Source: Ancrocorticia sp047602305 (GTDB lineage Bacteria > Actinomycetota > Actinomycetes > Actinomycetales > Actinomycetaceae). Taken from it: a DNA stretch of 64,000 bases. Of the stretch, positions 42,351 to 51,525 are shown one piece after another (position 1 is the first letter of the stretch; the number at the start of each line of letters is the position of its first letter). The stretch lies in NCBI GenBank assembly GCA_047602305.1, contig JASGHO010000001.1:434001-498000 (forward strand). Reading direction: 5' to 3'. The translations under genes were made by a program, and so were the position numbers. The notes under the pieces were generated by a model. That model was not told where the DNA came from, did not search any database, and was given only the letters and a program-made list of their open reading frames with translations.

Positions 42351-42763
42351 TGAAAGCTCTGATTATCACACTCGTCGTGGTGCTGGTTCTTGCTGGCCTC
42401 GGGTACTACGCGTTCCTCAACGGACGCAAGCTGTGGCGTTCGGTGCAGGCCGCGCTGGGGCTCGCCGGCGAAATCGGTACCAAGGTCGCCGAGCCGTTCT
42501 CCAAGTACCCGCCGCTTCCGAAGCCGGAACCGCTCGCCTCGCCGTTCGAACGCGAGCGCCGAGTCGCCGCGTGGCAGGACCTGCAGCGCGTGCACGCGGA
42601 ACGTTCGCGGTTGCGCCGCGCGCGGGTGAAGCGCGCCACGGGACGCTGGGATCGTATTGACGTGAATCGTGAACCGTACTCGCGCCTCGATCGTGCCGCC
42701 GCCAAGGCACGCTGGGCCCAGCGCAAGGACATGCGCGCAGCCGCCAAACTCGCCTCCGAATAG
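42350..42763 (+). CDS. Small single-span membrane protein
   Basis: A 137-residue protein with one N-terminal membrane helix (ALIITLVVVLVLAGLGYYAFL) and a highly basic, Arg-rich cytoplasmic part (RRVAAWQDLQRVHAERSRLRRARVKR). It occupies the place where many actinobacteria have tatA and tatC, between pafC and helY, but lacks the TatA FG hinge and is not a TatA. Function unknown; coupling to pafC by a one-base overlap shows that it is a real gene. Confidence 0.75.
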   Translation: MKALIITLVVVLVLAGLGYYAFLNGRKLWRSVQAALGLAGEIGTKVAEPFSKYPPLPKPEPLASPFERERRVAAWQDLQRVHAERSRLRRARVKRATGRWDRIDVNREPYSRLDRAAAKARWAQRKDMRAAAKLASE

Positions 42764-42778
42764 AACACGGTCACAACT

Positions 42779-45514
42779 ATGCGCGATGACGATCTGCTTC
42801 TCACCGAATACGTCGACGGCTACAAGGCCCGCGGGATCATCCTCGATCCCTTCCAAGTGGACGCCTGCCGCGCGCTCGGACGCGGTAAGGACGTGCTCGT
42901 CAGCGCGCCCACCGGATCCGGAAAAACGGTGGTGGCACACTACGCCGTCGAACTGGCGCTGGCCACCGAGAAGCGCTGTGTGTACACCGCGCCCATCAAA
43001 GCCCTCTCGAACCAGAAGTACAACGAACTCGCCGCGCGCCTTGGCGAAGAAACCGTGGGCCTGCTGACCGGCGATGTCACCATCAATCGCGACGCGGCGA
43101 TCCTGGTGGTCACCACCGAAGTGCTGCGCAACATGCTCTTCCAGAACTCGCCGGACATCCCCGACTTCGGGTACGTGGTGCTCGACGAGGTGCACTACCT
43201 GGCAGACCGCGAGCGCGGCCCGGTATGGGAAGAAATCATCCTCTCGTTGCCGCCGCATATCCGGTTGGTGTCGCTTTCTGCGACGGTGGACAACACCGAG
43301 GAGTTCGTGTCGTGGATGCGTTCGGTGCGCGGCAGTACCGAGCTGATTGTCAGTACGGTGCGGCCGGTGCCGTTGGAGCAGCATGTGGCGATTGGGCGGA
43401 AGATATATCCGCTGTACGGGCCCGGCGGCGATCCGTCCTCGGTGCTCACGGCGGCGATGCGAAAGAATGAGGGCGGGGCGCGGGATCGTTCGCCGCGGCT
43501 CTCGGATGCTGATCGCCGCCGTATCATCACCATGCTCGAGCGGCGCGACATGCTGCCCGCCATCGAATTCATCTTCTCCCGCAAGGGCTGCGATTTGGCG
43601 GCCACAGCGCTGCAAAAGAACGATGTGTGGTTGACGAGCGCGGCGGAACAGAAGGAAATTCGGCAGCATGTGGCGGAGGTGCGTGAGACGCTCTCCGAGT
43701 CGGATCGGCGTGCGGTGCGCTTCGAGACCAGCGCCAACTTCCTGCTGCGCGGCTTTGGCGTGCACCACGCAGGCATTCTTCCGGCGCTCAAGTCGTTGAC
43801 TGAGAAGCTCATGGAGCTGGGGCTACTGCGAATTGTGTATGCCACCGGCACGCTTGCGCTCGGTATCGACATGCCGGTGCGCTCCGTGGTGGTCGAGGAT
43901 CTGCGCCGCTGGGACGGCAACGGGTTCGTGGACCTCAGCGCCACCGAATACACCCAGCTCATTGGGCGGGCCGGGCGGCGCGGCAAGGACAAGGTGGGGC
44001 ACGCGGTTGTGGTGGGCAACCCGGAACTGGACGTGTGGGCGCTCGCCGATCTTGGATCGGGCCGGGTGGAGCCGCTGCTCTCGGCGTTCCAGCCCTCCTA
44101 CAACACCGTGGTCAACCTGCTTGCGGAACGTTCCTACAGCGAGGCGCGGGCGCTCATGGGCGCCAGTTTTGCGCAGTACCAGCGCAACGCCGATCTCGGT
44201 GAGGTGGAGGCACGGACAGCGCGCGTGCGGCGTCGAATTGCCGCCGAAGAAAAGCGCCTGACGTGCGAGCAGGGTGACATCGTGGAGTATCTGCGGCTGC
44301 GGAACACAGCCGGTCGGGCCGCGAAATCGGCACGCAAGGCGGCCAAGCGCGCCTACCGCCAGCGCATCGCGGAAACCTTCGCGGGGGCCCGCACTGGCGT
44401 GCTGTACGCGTTCGCGCGCGGCGGCGAGCTGGAATACGGCGTGGTGCTCTCCGTTGATCCTTCGCGGCTGCGAGTGATCAACTGGTACGGCGAGGTGACC
44501 TGGCTGCGCGAGGACGCACTCTCCTCCGAACTGCGCGAGTTGGCACCTTTCCAGATGCCCACGGGCCGCTCCTTGCGTGACCGCGCGGTGCGCGAGCAGG
44601 TCGCTGATGACATTCTTGACGAGGTGGACGAGCGGGTCGAACTGGGAATTGACCGCGATCTACTCGACTCGTGGTCCCGATTCGCACAGCCCCGCGAGCA
44701 GGAGTTTGCCTATCATCCGTGCAACAACTGTCCCGATCTTGAGCAGCACACACGCGATGCGGAGACGCTGCTGTCTCTCGACTCGAGGTTGCGGGAGCTG
44801 CGTGAGAAGGCCAGTTCCTTCACCGATTCCGTGGGCCGCGAATTTGATCGCACCGCCAACGTGCTGGCGGAACTGGGAATTTTGCAGCGTGGGGACGAGA
44901 AGGCGGCTGGTCAAGGTGCTGGCCGAGGTACTGGGGCCGGTGCAGATTCTGCGGTGCCCGGGGACTCGATGGATCGCGGGGTGGCAGCCGCTGCCGGCTC
45001 GGTACTCGACCCGGCAATCGACGCGAGCGTCCGGCTCGGACCGGGGGCGTCGATCCTGCGCCACCTACACCTGGAAAGCGACCTGCTGCTGTACGAATGC
45101 TTGGCGCAGCTCCAGGAAGGCGAATTGGACGGGCCCGCGATGGCTGGCTGGGCCTCGATGTTCCTGGGCGACGACCGGCTCGGAAGCAACATGCCCACCT
45201 GGGGACAGCTGCCGAACCTGACGCGCCGAGCCCGCAAAAGCATGGAGTTCCTCCAGGGCGTCGAGTTCCGGCACGAGATCGCGCGCACCGGCGAAGTCAC
45301 TCCCGGATGCGCCGATGTGTTCGCCGCCTGGTGCTCGGGCGCCAACCTCGAGGACTGCCTGCGGATGTCTCGCATGGTGGCCGGCGATTTCATCACCGCG
45401 GCGCGCCGCGTCATTGACCTGCTCGGTCAGATCGTCGCCGCAGGCGAAGGCACCTGGATCTCCGAGGTGGCACGCGAGGCCCGCGACAAGATGCGCCGCA
45501 GCGAGTTGCTGTAA
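42779..45514 (+). CDS. helY: DEAD/DEAH-box helicase HelY
   Basis: A 911-residue Ski2/Mtr4-like superfamily 2 helicase, presumed to act on RNA. Visible motifs are I (APTGSGKT, residues 43-50), Ia (APIKALSNQKY), II (VLDEVHYL), III (SLSATVDN), V (ATGTLALGIDMPVRSVV) and VI (QLIGRAGRRGKD). A cysteine pair CNNC lies near residue 645. Before the C-terminal DSHCT-like domain there is a low-complexity Gly/Ala-rich insert of about 50 residues that is probably disordered. It follows the pafBC group, as in mycobacteria. Confidence 0.92.
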   Translation: MRDDDLLLTEYVDGYKARGIILDPFQVDACRALGRGKDVLVSAPTGSGKTVVAHYAVELALATEKRCVYTAPIKALSNQKYNELAARLGEETVGLLTGDVTINRDAAILVVTTEVLRNMLFQNSPDIPDFGYVVLDEVHYLADRERGPVWEEIILSLPPHIRLVSLSATVDNTEEFVSWMRSVRGSTELIVSTVRPVPLEQHVAIGRKIYPLYGPGGDPSSVLTAAMRKNEGGARDRSPRLSDADRRRIITMLERRDMLPAIEFIFSRKGCDLAATALQKNDVWLTSAAEQKEIRQHVAEVRETLSESDRRAVRFETSANFLLRGFGVHHAGILPALKSLTEKLMELGLLRIVYATGTLALGIDMPVRSVVVEDLRRWDGNGFVDLSATEYTQLIGRAGRRGKDKVGHAVVVGNPELDVWALADLGSGRVEPLLSAFQPSYNTVVNLLAERSYSEARALMGASFAQYQRNADLGEVEARTARVRRRIAAEEKRLTCEQGDIVEYLRLRNTAGRAAKSARKAAKRAYRQRIAETFAGARTGVLYAFARGGELEYGVVLSVDPSRLRVINWYGEVTWLREDALSSELRELAPFQMPTGRSLRDRAVREQVADDILDEVDERVELGIDRDLLDSWSRFAQPREQEFAYHPCNNCPDLEQHTRDAETLLSLDSRLRELREKASSFTDSVGREFDRTANVLAELGILQRGDEKAAGQGAGRGTGAGADSAVPGDSMDRGVAAAAGSVLDPAIDASVRLGPGASILRHLHLESDLLLYECLAQLQEGELDGPAMAGWASMFLGDDRLGSNMPTWGQLPNLTRRARKSMEFLQGVEFRHEIARTGEVTPGCADVFAAWCSGANLEDCLRMSRMVAGDFITAARRVIDLLGQIVAAGEGTWISEVAREARDKMRRSELL

Positions 45515-45538
45515 GGAAAACCAAAGGAAATAACGGGT

Positions 45539-46048
45539 ATGCCACTCGCAACTGACACTTTGGGCCAATCTCTCACTGACCTGTATTCAGCGGATGAACC
45601 ATTGGATAACAAGGTTGGTGACTTGCCCTGTCCACTTGCACTTGTTATCGCGTCTATACAAGAGAAAGTACTCTTTGGTCTGAATGGTTGGCGGCGCCAA
45701 TGGGAATTACCAGGAGGCATGCTCGAACCTGGCGAAACTCCTCGAGCCGCAGCACTGCGGGAGCTAGAGGAGGAAACCGGCGTGGCACTCAACGCGGAAC
45801 AACTTCGATGGTTCGGTGTTGCTACTTTCAGGCTCTCGGATCCTGATCGGAATGATTGCGCCGCGATATATTCTGTCGAATTATCGGGACCGCACGTGCT
45901 ATCTGTCTCCGATGAACTCATTGAGCTCGATTGGTTCGACGTGCACCAGCCATCTCGGGAAGGCGTAGCAGCACTCGACTTCGCAATAGCTCGGATCGTC
46001 CTTGATTCTAACGCACGGTGCGCGATTGAGAATCTCCAAAAATCATGA
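45539..46048 (+). CDS. NUDIX hydrolase
   Basis: A 169-residue pyrophosphohydrolase. The Nudix box GGMLEPGETPRAAALRELEEETG matches GX5EX7REUXEEXGU completely, so it should be active; the substrate is unknown. An AAAGGAAATAACGGGT leader precedes ATG 45539. Its base composition is visibly lower in GC than helY, as is that of the next gene, suggesting acquisition. Confidence 0.9.
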   Translation: MPLATDTLGQSLTDLYSADEPLDNKVGDLPCPLALVIASIQEKVLFGLNGWRRQWELPGGMLEPGETPRAAALRELEEETGVALNAEQLRWFGVATFRLSDPDRNDCAAIYSVELSGPHVLSVSDELIELDWFDVHQPSREGVAALDFAIARIVLDSNARCAIENLQKS

Positions 46049-46120
46049 GCCTTGGAGCCAAGTGACGAGAATAGATTTGAGAGAACCTGAAATGGTTCAC
46101 CAACCCTTTTACATTTCATT

Positions 46121-46170
46121 GTCGTATATGGACCGGGCGGCAAATATCTGCCGCCCGGTCCATATACGAC
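46121..46170. repeat. Perfect 22-base inverted repeat
   Basis: Bases 46121-46142 pair without a mismatch with 46149-46170 around a six-base loop; the arm begins GTCGTATATGG and ends GGGCGGCA. It lies between the convergent NUDIX and AbiEi/DUF559 genes and probably terminates both. Confidence 0.85.
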
Positions 46171-46195
46171 AACCAAATGTTGGCTCGATAATAGA

Positions 46196-47035
46196 TCAGC
46201 TTCTCCTACGGCGAGGATCAGGCTTGTTCATGTGTTTCCGTCGGCTAATTTCATGAATCAGAGCCTGCTGTGTAGCCTCCCAATGATCCCAGATCTGCGA
46301 ATAACTCAGCCGCCATACGTCATACCCCAAAGCCCGTAGTCTGGCGTCCCTTGCTCGGTCCTCTTCGTAGTTTTTCTGGGATGAGTGATACCTTTTGCTG
46401 TCGCACTCAATGACAAGTCTCTCTCCCACCAACAGATCGACGCGATCTTGCTCAGTGAGCCATACCTGTGTCCTCACCTTAACCTGGCGCTGACGCAAGA
46501 AGAATCGAACTCTCGTCTCGCTTCCAGACTCTGCTACATCCAAATGCTTGATAAGGCGCTTGCTCGTGCGACCATATCCCGCAAGCAGAACCACAGCATC
46601 ATCACTTGTGATGAATCCTTTGTTTACCGCCGATTCAAGAACAATCAGTGACGTTTCAGCGTCGTGATACTTGATAACCTGGTCAAGGCAATCCAGTAGC
46701 GACCAGAATGGTTCCTTCGTTCGACGGCGAGTCTGGGAGTGAGGACAGACTTGCATAGCTATAGCTGGAGGCCGAATTTGATTCGGGTCAGTGAAGATCA
46801 CGTGTAGTCGATGATCCTCTGGCACCCACACGTCATAGAGATCGCAGCCTGAGATGCACCCCAGTTTCCCACCCAACACAAGGCCCCTGACGACTCTCGG
46901 ATCAGCAACATCAGTATCCACGTACCAACCGTGAGCGACCTGTCTAATTCTTCCTTCGGTTGTCAGTTGGTTGATCTCAGCACGGCTATAGCCCACTCGC
47001 AACTGCTCATACCTGAAAATTCCTGGTAGGTTCAT
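46196..47035 (-). CDS. AbiEi-like antitoxin domain with DUF559 nuclease-like domain
   Basis: A 279-residue protein (284 if GTG 47050 is used). The N-terminal part (YSRAEINQLTTEGRIRQVAHGWYV, then GCISGCDLYDVWVP) resembles the AbiEi winged-helix antitoxin domain. The C-terminal part VDLLVGERLVIECDSKRYHSSQKNYEEDRARDARLRALGYDVWRL is DUF559, a Vsr-like PD-(D/E)XK fold with the acidic residues retained. No AbiEii toxin is adjacent, so it is an orphan of the kind common in actinobacteria. Low GC relative to neighbours. The start is uncertain because neither candidate has a well-spaced ribosome site. Confidence 0.78.
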   Translation of the reverse strand: MNLPGIFRYEQLRVGYSRAEINQLTTEGRIRQVAHGWYVDTDVADPRVVRGLVLGGKLGCISGCDLYDVWVPEDHRLHVIFTDPNQIRPPAIAMQVCPHSQTRRRTKEPFWSLLDCLDQVIKYHDAETSLIVLESAVNKGFITSDDAVVLLAGYGRTSKRLIKHLDVAESGSETRVRFFLRQRQVKVRTQVWLTEQDRVDLLVGERLVIECDSKRYHSSQKNYEEDRARDARLRALGYDVWRLSYSQIWDHWEATQQALIHEISRRKHMNKPDPRRRRS

Positions 47036-47279
47036 CACTCCACAATGCACGAAGACGTGTGGACGGACTCGCAGTACTACGAACCCCTGTGGATGGGGAG
47101 TGCACGAAGCACTTCTGTGGAAACATGTACGAGTGTTTGGACCGACGAAGCGTGATTCCGAGTCCTGTCCAGCAACCAGCTGGCTAGATTGAAGCGGCCG
47201 CGGCTAGATCAAATTGGTCCGCCTGAACACCTGGCAGCCATGAATAACGCCAACGAAGTAGGACTGTTACGGCCGCAAC

Positions 47280-47846
47280 TCAGGGGCGCACGGAGTAGGC
47301 CACCAACGCCGTCTTCGTGCCCTCTGGCACGTCAACCACGACGCTGACGGGAGTCGTTGCGAGCGGAGCGGTAAGGTAGCTTCCGAGCTCCGGGCCACCG
47401 CACGATTCACCGCCCGTCCAGGACAATTCAGCACCATTGCGGTCCAGCAAGCTGACGCGATAGGGAACCGCCGCATCGCAGGTGAGAATCAGAGCGTAGG
47501 CGGCTTCCTCTTCTGAGACGTCCAGATCAACTGCCTGCGCTCCAGCTCCTTCGACATCCAACAGTAGCGTCGCACGCCCAAGATAATCCGGTCCCATTCC
47601 CGGATTCGCCTCCCAGAATGTGGCCACGCTGACGGCACGATCTCCGGGGAATAGATCACTGATGGTTGCAGGGGCGCTCACGGCAACTGTGGGGGAAGGC
47701 TGGAGTGGGCTGGCGACGGTTGACGGTTCCACCGCCGAGGATTCAGGGCCAGTGGGCTTCGGATCCGCCGATCCCTCGGTACAGCCCGCTACGAGGAATC
47801 CAGCCACGGCCAGCGAGATGACGACGCGACAACCGAGATGTTTCAT
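47280..47846 (-). CDS. Lipoprotein of unknown function
   Basis: A 188-residue predicted lipoprotein: signal ISLAVAGFLVAGCTEGS with lipobox VAGC, a Ser/Pro/Thr-rich linker to about residue 60, then a soluble domain with two cysteines (LTCDAA and GESCGGPE). It starts seven bases after the other lipoprotein gene ends, so the two form a minus-strand operon. No family recognised. Confidence 0.72.
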   Translation of the reverse strand: MKHLGCRVVISLAVAGFLVAGCTEGSADPKPTGPESSAVEPSTVASPLQPSPTVAVSAPATISDLFPGDRAVSVATFWEANPGMGPDYLGRATLLLDVEGAGAQAVDLDVSEEEAAYALILTCDAAVPYRVSLLDRNGAELSWTGGESCGGPELGSYLTAPLATTPVSVVVDVPEGTKTALVAYSVRP

Positions 47847-47853
47847 CGATCGC

Positions 47854-48516
47854 TCACTCCACTATGAATATGGCGCAGCTCTTCGTCAAAGAACGGGCGG
47901 GTTCCAGGTCGCCCTGCTCAAGAGGAGTCAGGATACCCTCCTGGTAGATCGGTACGTTGATCGCGAATTGCGTCACCAATTCATCGTCCGTGAAGCCCTT
48001 CAGGTAGTCCAGCGCGCGTTTCTGACGGGCAGTATCCGAGGCATCCGTAGCCTGGAGATGCTCGTCCACCCACGAGCAGTACCAGCGATCGGCCATCTTG
48101 CTGTACATGTCGCCACGGGAGATTGATATGGAACCGGGGCCACCCTCCGACTCAGTCATCTGGAGGAGCAACGTATCGTCATCAGCGGGCATCGCAGCGG
48201 ACCCCGGCTCTGTGACGACAGTGCCTTCAATTCCCAAACCGAGGTCCGAGATCGTCTTCGGGAGATATTTCTCGAACGGGAACGGGTGGGTGAAGCTTGC
48301 GATTTCCTCCGACAGCCAGTTGATGGCTTCTTGCGGCACGTTATCGACGGCGAGTTCGACGTCCGGGTATATGAGTTCGGTGGCCGTCCCCGAGACCGAC
48401 GACGACGCCCCGCCTTCGTTTGGCTCGCTCGCCTGCGGTGACGAACAGGCAGAGACAGCCAACATGGCAGCTACGCACGGTAGCACGATCCCTTTGACGA
48501 CGAACTTTCGCTTCAT
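47854..48516 (-). CDS. Lipoprotein of unknown function
   Basis: A 220-residue predicted lipoprotein with a signal ending in VSAC (AAMLAVSACSSPQASE). The mature domain carries WYCSWVDEHL and SCAIFIVE at the C-terminus, two cysteines that may pair. ATG 48516 has GGAAATC upstream; ATG 48525 is an alternative. It is the first gene of the two-gene unit, and the 274 bases between it and lnt hold no other gene that I can see. Confidence 0.7.
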   Translation of the reverse strand: MKRKFVVKGIVLPCVAAMLAVSACSSPQASEPNEGGASSSVSGTATELIYPDVELAVDNVPQEAINWLSEEIASFTHPFPFEKYLPKTISDLGLGIEGTVVTEPGSAAMPADDDTLLLQMTESEGGPGSISISRGDMYSKMADRWYCSWVDEHLQATDASDTARQKRALDYLKGFTDDELVTQFAINVPIYQEGILTPLEQGDLEPARSLTKSCAIFIVE

Positions 48517-48790
48517 GATTTCCATCCCGGTAGCAGGCCAACAAGAACACAACGTCTCGCAGGTTCGTGATCGCACGCTTCATACTTGCCTTCAACAACA
48601 CCGCCATCATATCGTTTGCGAGACCTGAATGTTCTGCTGAAGTCCACGGATCTCAGTTTGCGCCCAGCGTTGAGAAGGCACGGTTCTTCAGCACACCGAG
48701 ACTCTTCTCCACCGCTCACATCTGTACATCCAGCCATCCGTAACGAAACACGGCGCAAAACCTGTCGGCGCCTCCCGGTAAGCTGCACCT

Positions 48791-50326
48791 GTGACGAAAC
48801 CTCATCTTCTGACCAGCTACTTCATGGCCATCGGCGCCGGTATGGCATTGTGGGCCGCCTTCCCTCCAGTGGGATGGTGGCCTATGGCCATCCTCGGTAT
48901 TGCGCTCCTCGTTGGTGTTCTTCAAGGCAGAACGTGGCTTGCGTCGTTGTGGTGGGGGCTCGTAGCGGGAACGGCTTTTTTCTTTCCCATGTTCGATTGG
49001 GCGCGGGTCGCCTCGGGCGTTGTGATTGCCCAAGTGGCACTGGCCGTGTTGCAGGCCCTCTTCATTGCACTGACGGCGGTGCTGTGGCAGGGCCTCATGC
49101 GTGGCCCGCTTGGGAAGCGCACACTGGCACGGACGGTCAGTATGGCCGCTATCTGGGTCGCTGTGGAACAGTTACGCTCCGTTGTTCCGTTTGGCGGGAT
49201 GCCGTGGGGGACCCTCGCATTCAGTCAGGTCGATGGCCCTCTGGTACGGCTCGCTCCGTGGGGCTCGGTGCAGCTGGTGGGTTTCATTCTTGTTCTCGTG
49301 GGAGTTCTTGCCCATCACGCTTTTGCTTCCCTGAGACGCGAGCGGATCGGTAGCACATTTATCGCGCTAGCCATTGGGGGCGCAGCACTCTTCTCCCCAG
49401 CTTTTCTCCCGCTTGCGAGTACACCGGAAGATTATCTGAAGATCGGATTCGCGCAGGGTATTGTGCCGCGTAAGGGTGAACTTATGCCGGGCCAGTCCCA
49501 GGCACTGACGGTGACCTCAAATCTCGTGAAGGCCTCTCGGCAGTTACCCTCCGACGTCGACGTCGTCTTCTGGCCCGAATCCTCCTCGGATCGGGACCCG
49601 CGCGAGGACGCATCCGCCCATTCACTCATCTCGGAAGCCTCCGAGTTCCTTGGCGTTCCGCTTGTTCTCGGTACGCAGAGCTACCCGGGCGAGAATCGCT
49701 ACAACGAGTACGTGGTATGGATGCCGGGGGAGGGAATCATCGACTCGTACTCGAAACAGCACCCGGTTCCTTTCGGCGAGTACATGCCCTACCGTGATTT
49801 CTTTCGCCAGTTCACCACGGCCGTGGATCTCGTGAGTGTCAACATGTTGCCGGGCCACGAACCGGCCGTTCTTGACGTCCCACTGGGTGGCACAACCGTG
49901 CGAATTGCCGTCCCGATCTGTTTCGAGGTGGCCGAGTCTCGTCTTGTGGCCGAAGCTATCCGTCAAGGTTCGGGACTTCTCATCGTGCCTACGAATAACG
50001 CGTCCTTTGGAACGACGGCGGAGTCGCGCCAACAGTTTGATATGACTCGCTTCCGTGCCATTGAGCATGGTCGAGCCGCCATCCAGGTTTCTACCGTGGG
50101 AGTCTCAGGAATCGTGGAACCCAACGGTTTCGTGCATGAGATGACAGAGCCTTGGACGGAGGACGCGCGCACTGCTCGGGTGGGGCTGCGCACGGAGCAA
50201 ACGTTCGCCACTCGCTCAAGCGATATCCTTTACGGGGGAGTCTTTGGTGTAGGTGCACTGCTCACAGCGGTAGCATTGTGTCAGTTGTGGCAGCATCGCC
50301 ACGCTCGCGCGAAAGGTTCCAAGTGA
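48791..50326 (+). CDS. lnt: Apolipoprotein N-acyltransferase
   Basis: A 511-residue membrane enzyme that adds the third acyl chain to lipoproteins. After about seven N-terminal membrane helices comes a nitrilase-like extracellular domain with the catalytic Glu in FWPESSSDRDP, Lys in YSKQHPVPFGEYMP and Cys in PICFEVAESR. A final helix closes the protein. GTG 48791 follows TAAGCT (48779-48784) by six bases, so the mRNA is probably leaderless. It overlaps ppm by four bases; in M. tuberculosis the two are fused as Ppm1. Confidence 0.94.
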   Translation: MTKPHLLTSYFMAIGAGMALWAAFPPVGWWPMAILGIALLVGVLQGRTWLASLWWGLVAGTAFFFPMFDWARVASGVVIAQVALAVLQALFIALTAVLWQGLMRGPLGKRTLARTVSMAAIWVAVEQLRSVVPFGGMPWGTLAFSQVDGPLVRLAPWGSVQLVGFILVLVGVLAHHAFASLRRERIGSTFIALAIGGAALFSPAFLPLASTPEDYLKIGFAQGIVPRKGELMPGQSQALTVTSNLVKASRQLPSDVDVVFWPESSSDRDPREDASAHSLISEASEFLGVPLVLGTQSYPGENRYNEYVVWMPGEGIIDSYSKQHPVPFGEYMPYRDFFRQFTTAVDLVSVNMLPGHEPAVLDVPLGGTTVRIAVPICFEVAESRLVAEAIRQGSGLLIVPTNNASFGTTAESRQQFDMTRFRAIEHGRAAIQVSTVGVSGIVEPNGFVHEMTEPWTEDARTARVGLRTEQTFATRSSDILYGGVFGVGALLTAVALCQLWQHRHARAKGSK

Positions 50327-51084
50327 AGGTTCTCATTGCAATTCCCACATACAACGAGATCGAGTCTCTCAGGCCGATCGTTTCCCGTGCGCGAGCAGCG
50401 GTACGTGAAGCTGACATCCTCGTGGTTGATGACAACTCTCCGGACGGCACCGGGCAGCTCGCCGATGAGCTTTCCGCGGCAGACGAGCAGGTTCACGTTC
50501 TGCATCGAGCAGGCAAGGAAGGCCTTGGACGCGCCTACATCGCGGCCTTCGAGTGGGCTATTGAGCGTGGCTACACCCATGTTGTGGAGATGGATGCCGA
50601 TGGGTCTCACCGGCCTGAACAGCTTCCGTTACTACTCGAGCGCGCGGCCATGTCCGATCATCCCGACCTTGTGATCGGCTCCCGCTACGTCCGTGGCGGG
50701 AAGATTGAAGGCTGGCCGAAGTCCCGCGAGGTACTTTCACGCGCCGGGAATCTCTACATCAAGGCCTGGCTAGGGCTGCCAGCCAACGATGTCACTGCCG
50801 GATACCGGGTCTATCGCATCGCGATTCTCGAGCGAATGGACCTCACGGCTGTTGAGTCCAAGGGGTACTTTTTCCAAACGGATATGACGGATCGCGTTAA
50901 TCTGCTCGGCGGTCATATCGTCGAGATGCCGATTAGTTTTGGTCAGCGCGAAGCGGGGGAGTCCAAGCTCTCTGGTTCAATCTTCACCGAGTCGTTTGTG
51001 AAGGCCACGAAGATGGGGGCCAAGCGCCGGGGGAGCCAGGTGCAGGACGCAGCGAAGTCGATCGTCAAGAGGTTGAAGCGATAG
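50323..51084 (+). CDS. Polyprenol monophosphomannose synthase
   Basis: A 253-residue GT2 glycosyltransferase that transfers mannose from GDP-mannose to polyprenyl phosphate. Motifs are IAIPTYNEIESL, LVVDDNSPDGTG, HVVEMDADGSHRPEQLP and GSRYVRGG, as in DPM1. GTG 50323 overlaps the lnt stop codon. It has no membrane anchor of its own, so it probably associates with Lnt, as the fused mycobacterial protein implies. Its product feeds lipoglycan and protein mannosylation. Confidence 0.93.
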   Translation: MKVLIAIPTYNEIESLRPIVSRARAAVREADILVVDDNSPDGTGQLADELSAADEQVHVLHRAGKEGLGRAYIAAFEWAIERGYTHVVEMDADGSHRPEQLPLLLERAAMSDHPDLVIGSRYVRGGKIEGWPKSREVLSRAGNLYIKAWLGLPANDVTAGYRVYRIAILERMDLTAVESKGYFFQTDMTDRVNLLGGHIVEMPISFGQREAGESKLSGSIFTESFVKATKMGAKRRGSQVQDAAKSIVKRLKR

Positions 51085-51096
51085 CCGTTTTCTCCT

Positions 51097-51141
51097 AGAA
51101 GATCGCGCCAGTAGTTCATGACTATTGGCGCGATCTTCTTA
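51097..51141 (+). terminator. Terminator after the lnt-ppm operon
   Basis: AGAAGATCGCGCCA (51097-51110) pairs perfectly with 51126-51139 around a 15-base loop. Confidence 0.8.
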
Positions 51142-51394
51142 GTATGAGGGTTCCTCACAGCAGGTTCCAAGCGTGATTCTTATTCAATGAGTGTGCGTCA
51201 GCGTGTGTAATTTCGGAGAATATTATGACAGTCATTATGTCAATAACGAATTAACCTGCCATTTTGTCATAATTATGGACCGTTTGCGAGGTATGTAGAA
51301 CGAAAGGGGCGCGTTCAACGCACGGTAATGGAGATGCCATTACGGAAATTCGGGAGCCGCAATTCGATTCATATCGCCGTAATTAGAAGAGAAA
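51142..51394. other. AT-rich gene-free stretch with inverted repeats
   Basis: No gene is recognised. ATTATGACA (51222-51230), ATTATGTCA (51234-51242) and TGTCATAAT (51265-51273) recur; GTAATGG (51325-51331) pairs with CCATTAC (51337-51343). A nine-codon frame with GGAG six bases upstream starts at 51225 but is too short to judge. Confidence 0.4.
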
Positions 51395-51438
51395 AGGGGC
51401 CGCATCAGAAGGTCAAAAGATCCTCTAATACAGCCCCT
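51395..51438 (-). terminator. Terminator of rbpA
   Basis: On the minus strand AGGGGCTGTATTAGAGG pairs along 17 positions (including G-U pairs) with the GCCCCT arm and is followed by TTTTC. Confidence 0.85.
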
Positions 51439-51525
51439 CAACGTCGCAAATTCGGACTTGGCGGCATGGGTTTGGGCAGAAATCTAATCCTCTATGCTGC
51501 CATCCCTAATTCGCGCGTACGAGAA

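Noticed and set aside
42350..42763. Calling the small membrane protein TatA
   Set aside because: The position fits, but the Phe-Gly hinge and amphipathic TatA helix pattern are missing and the tail is Arg-rich.
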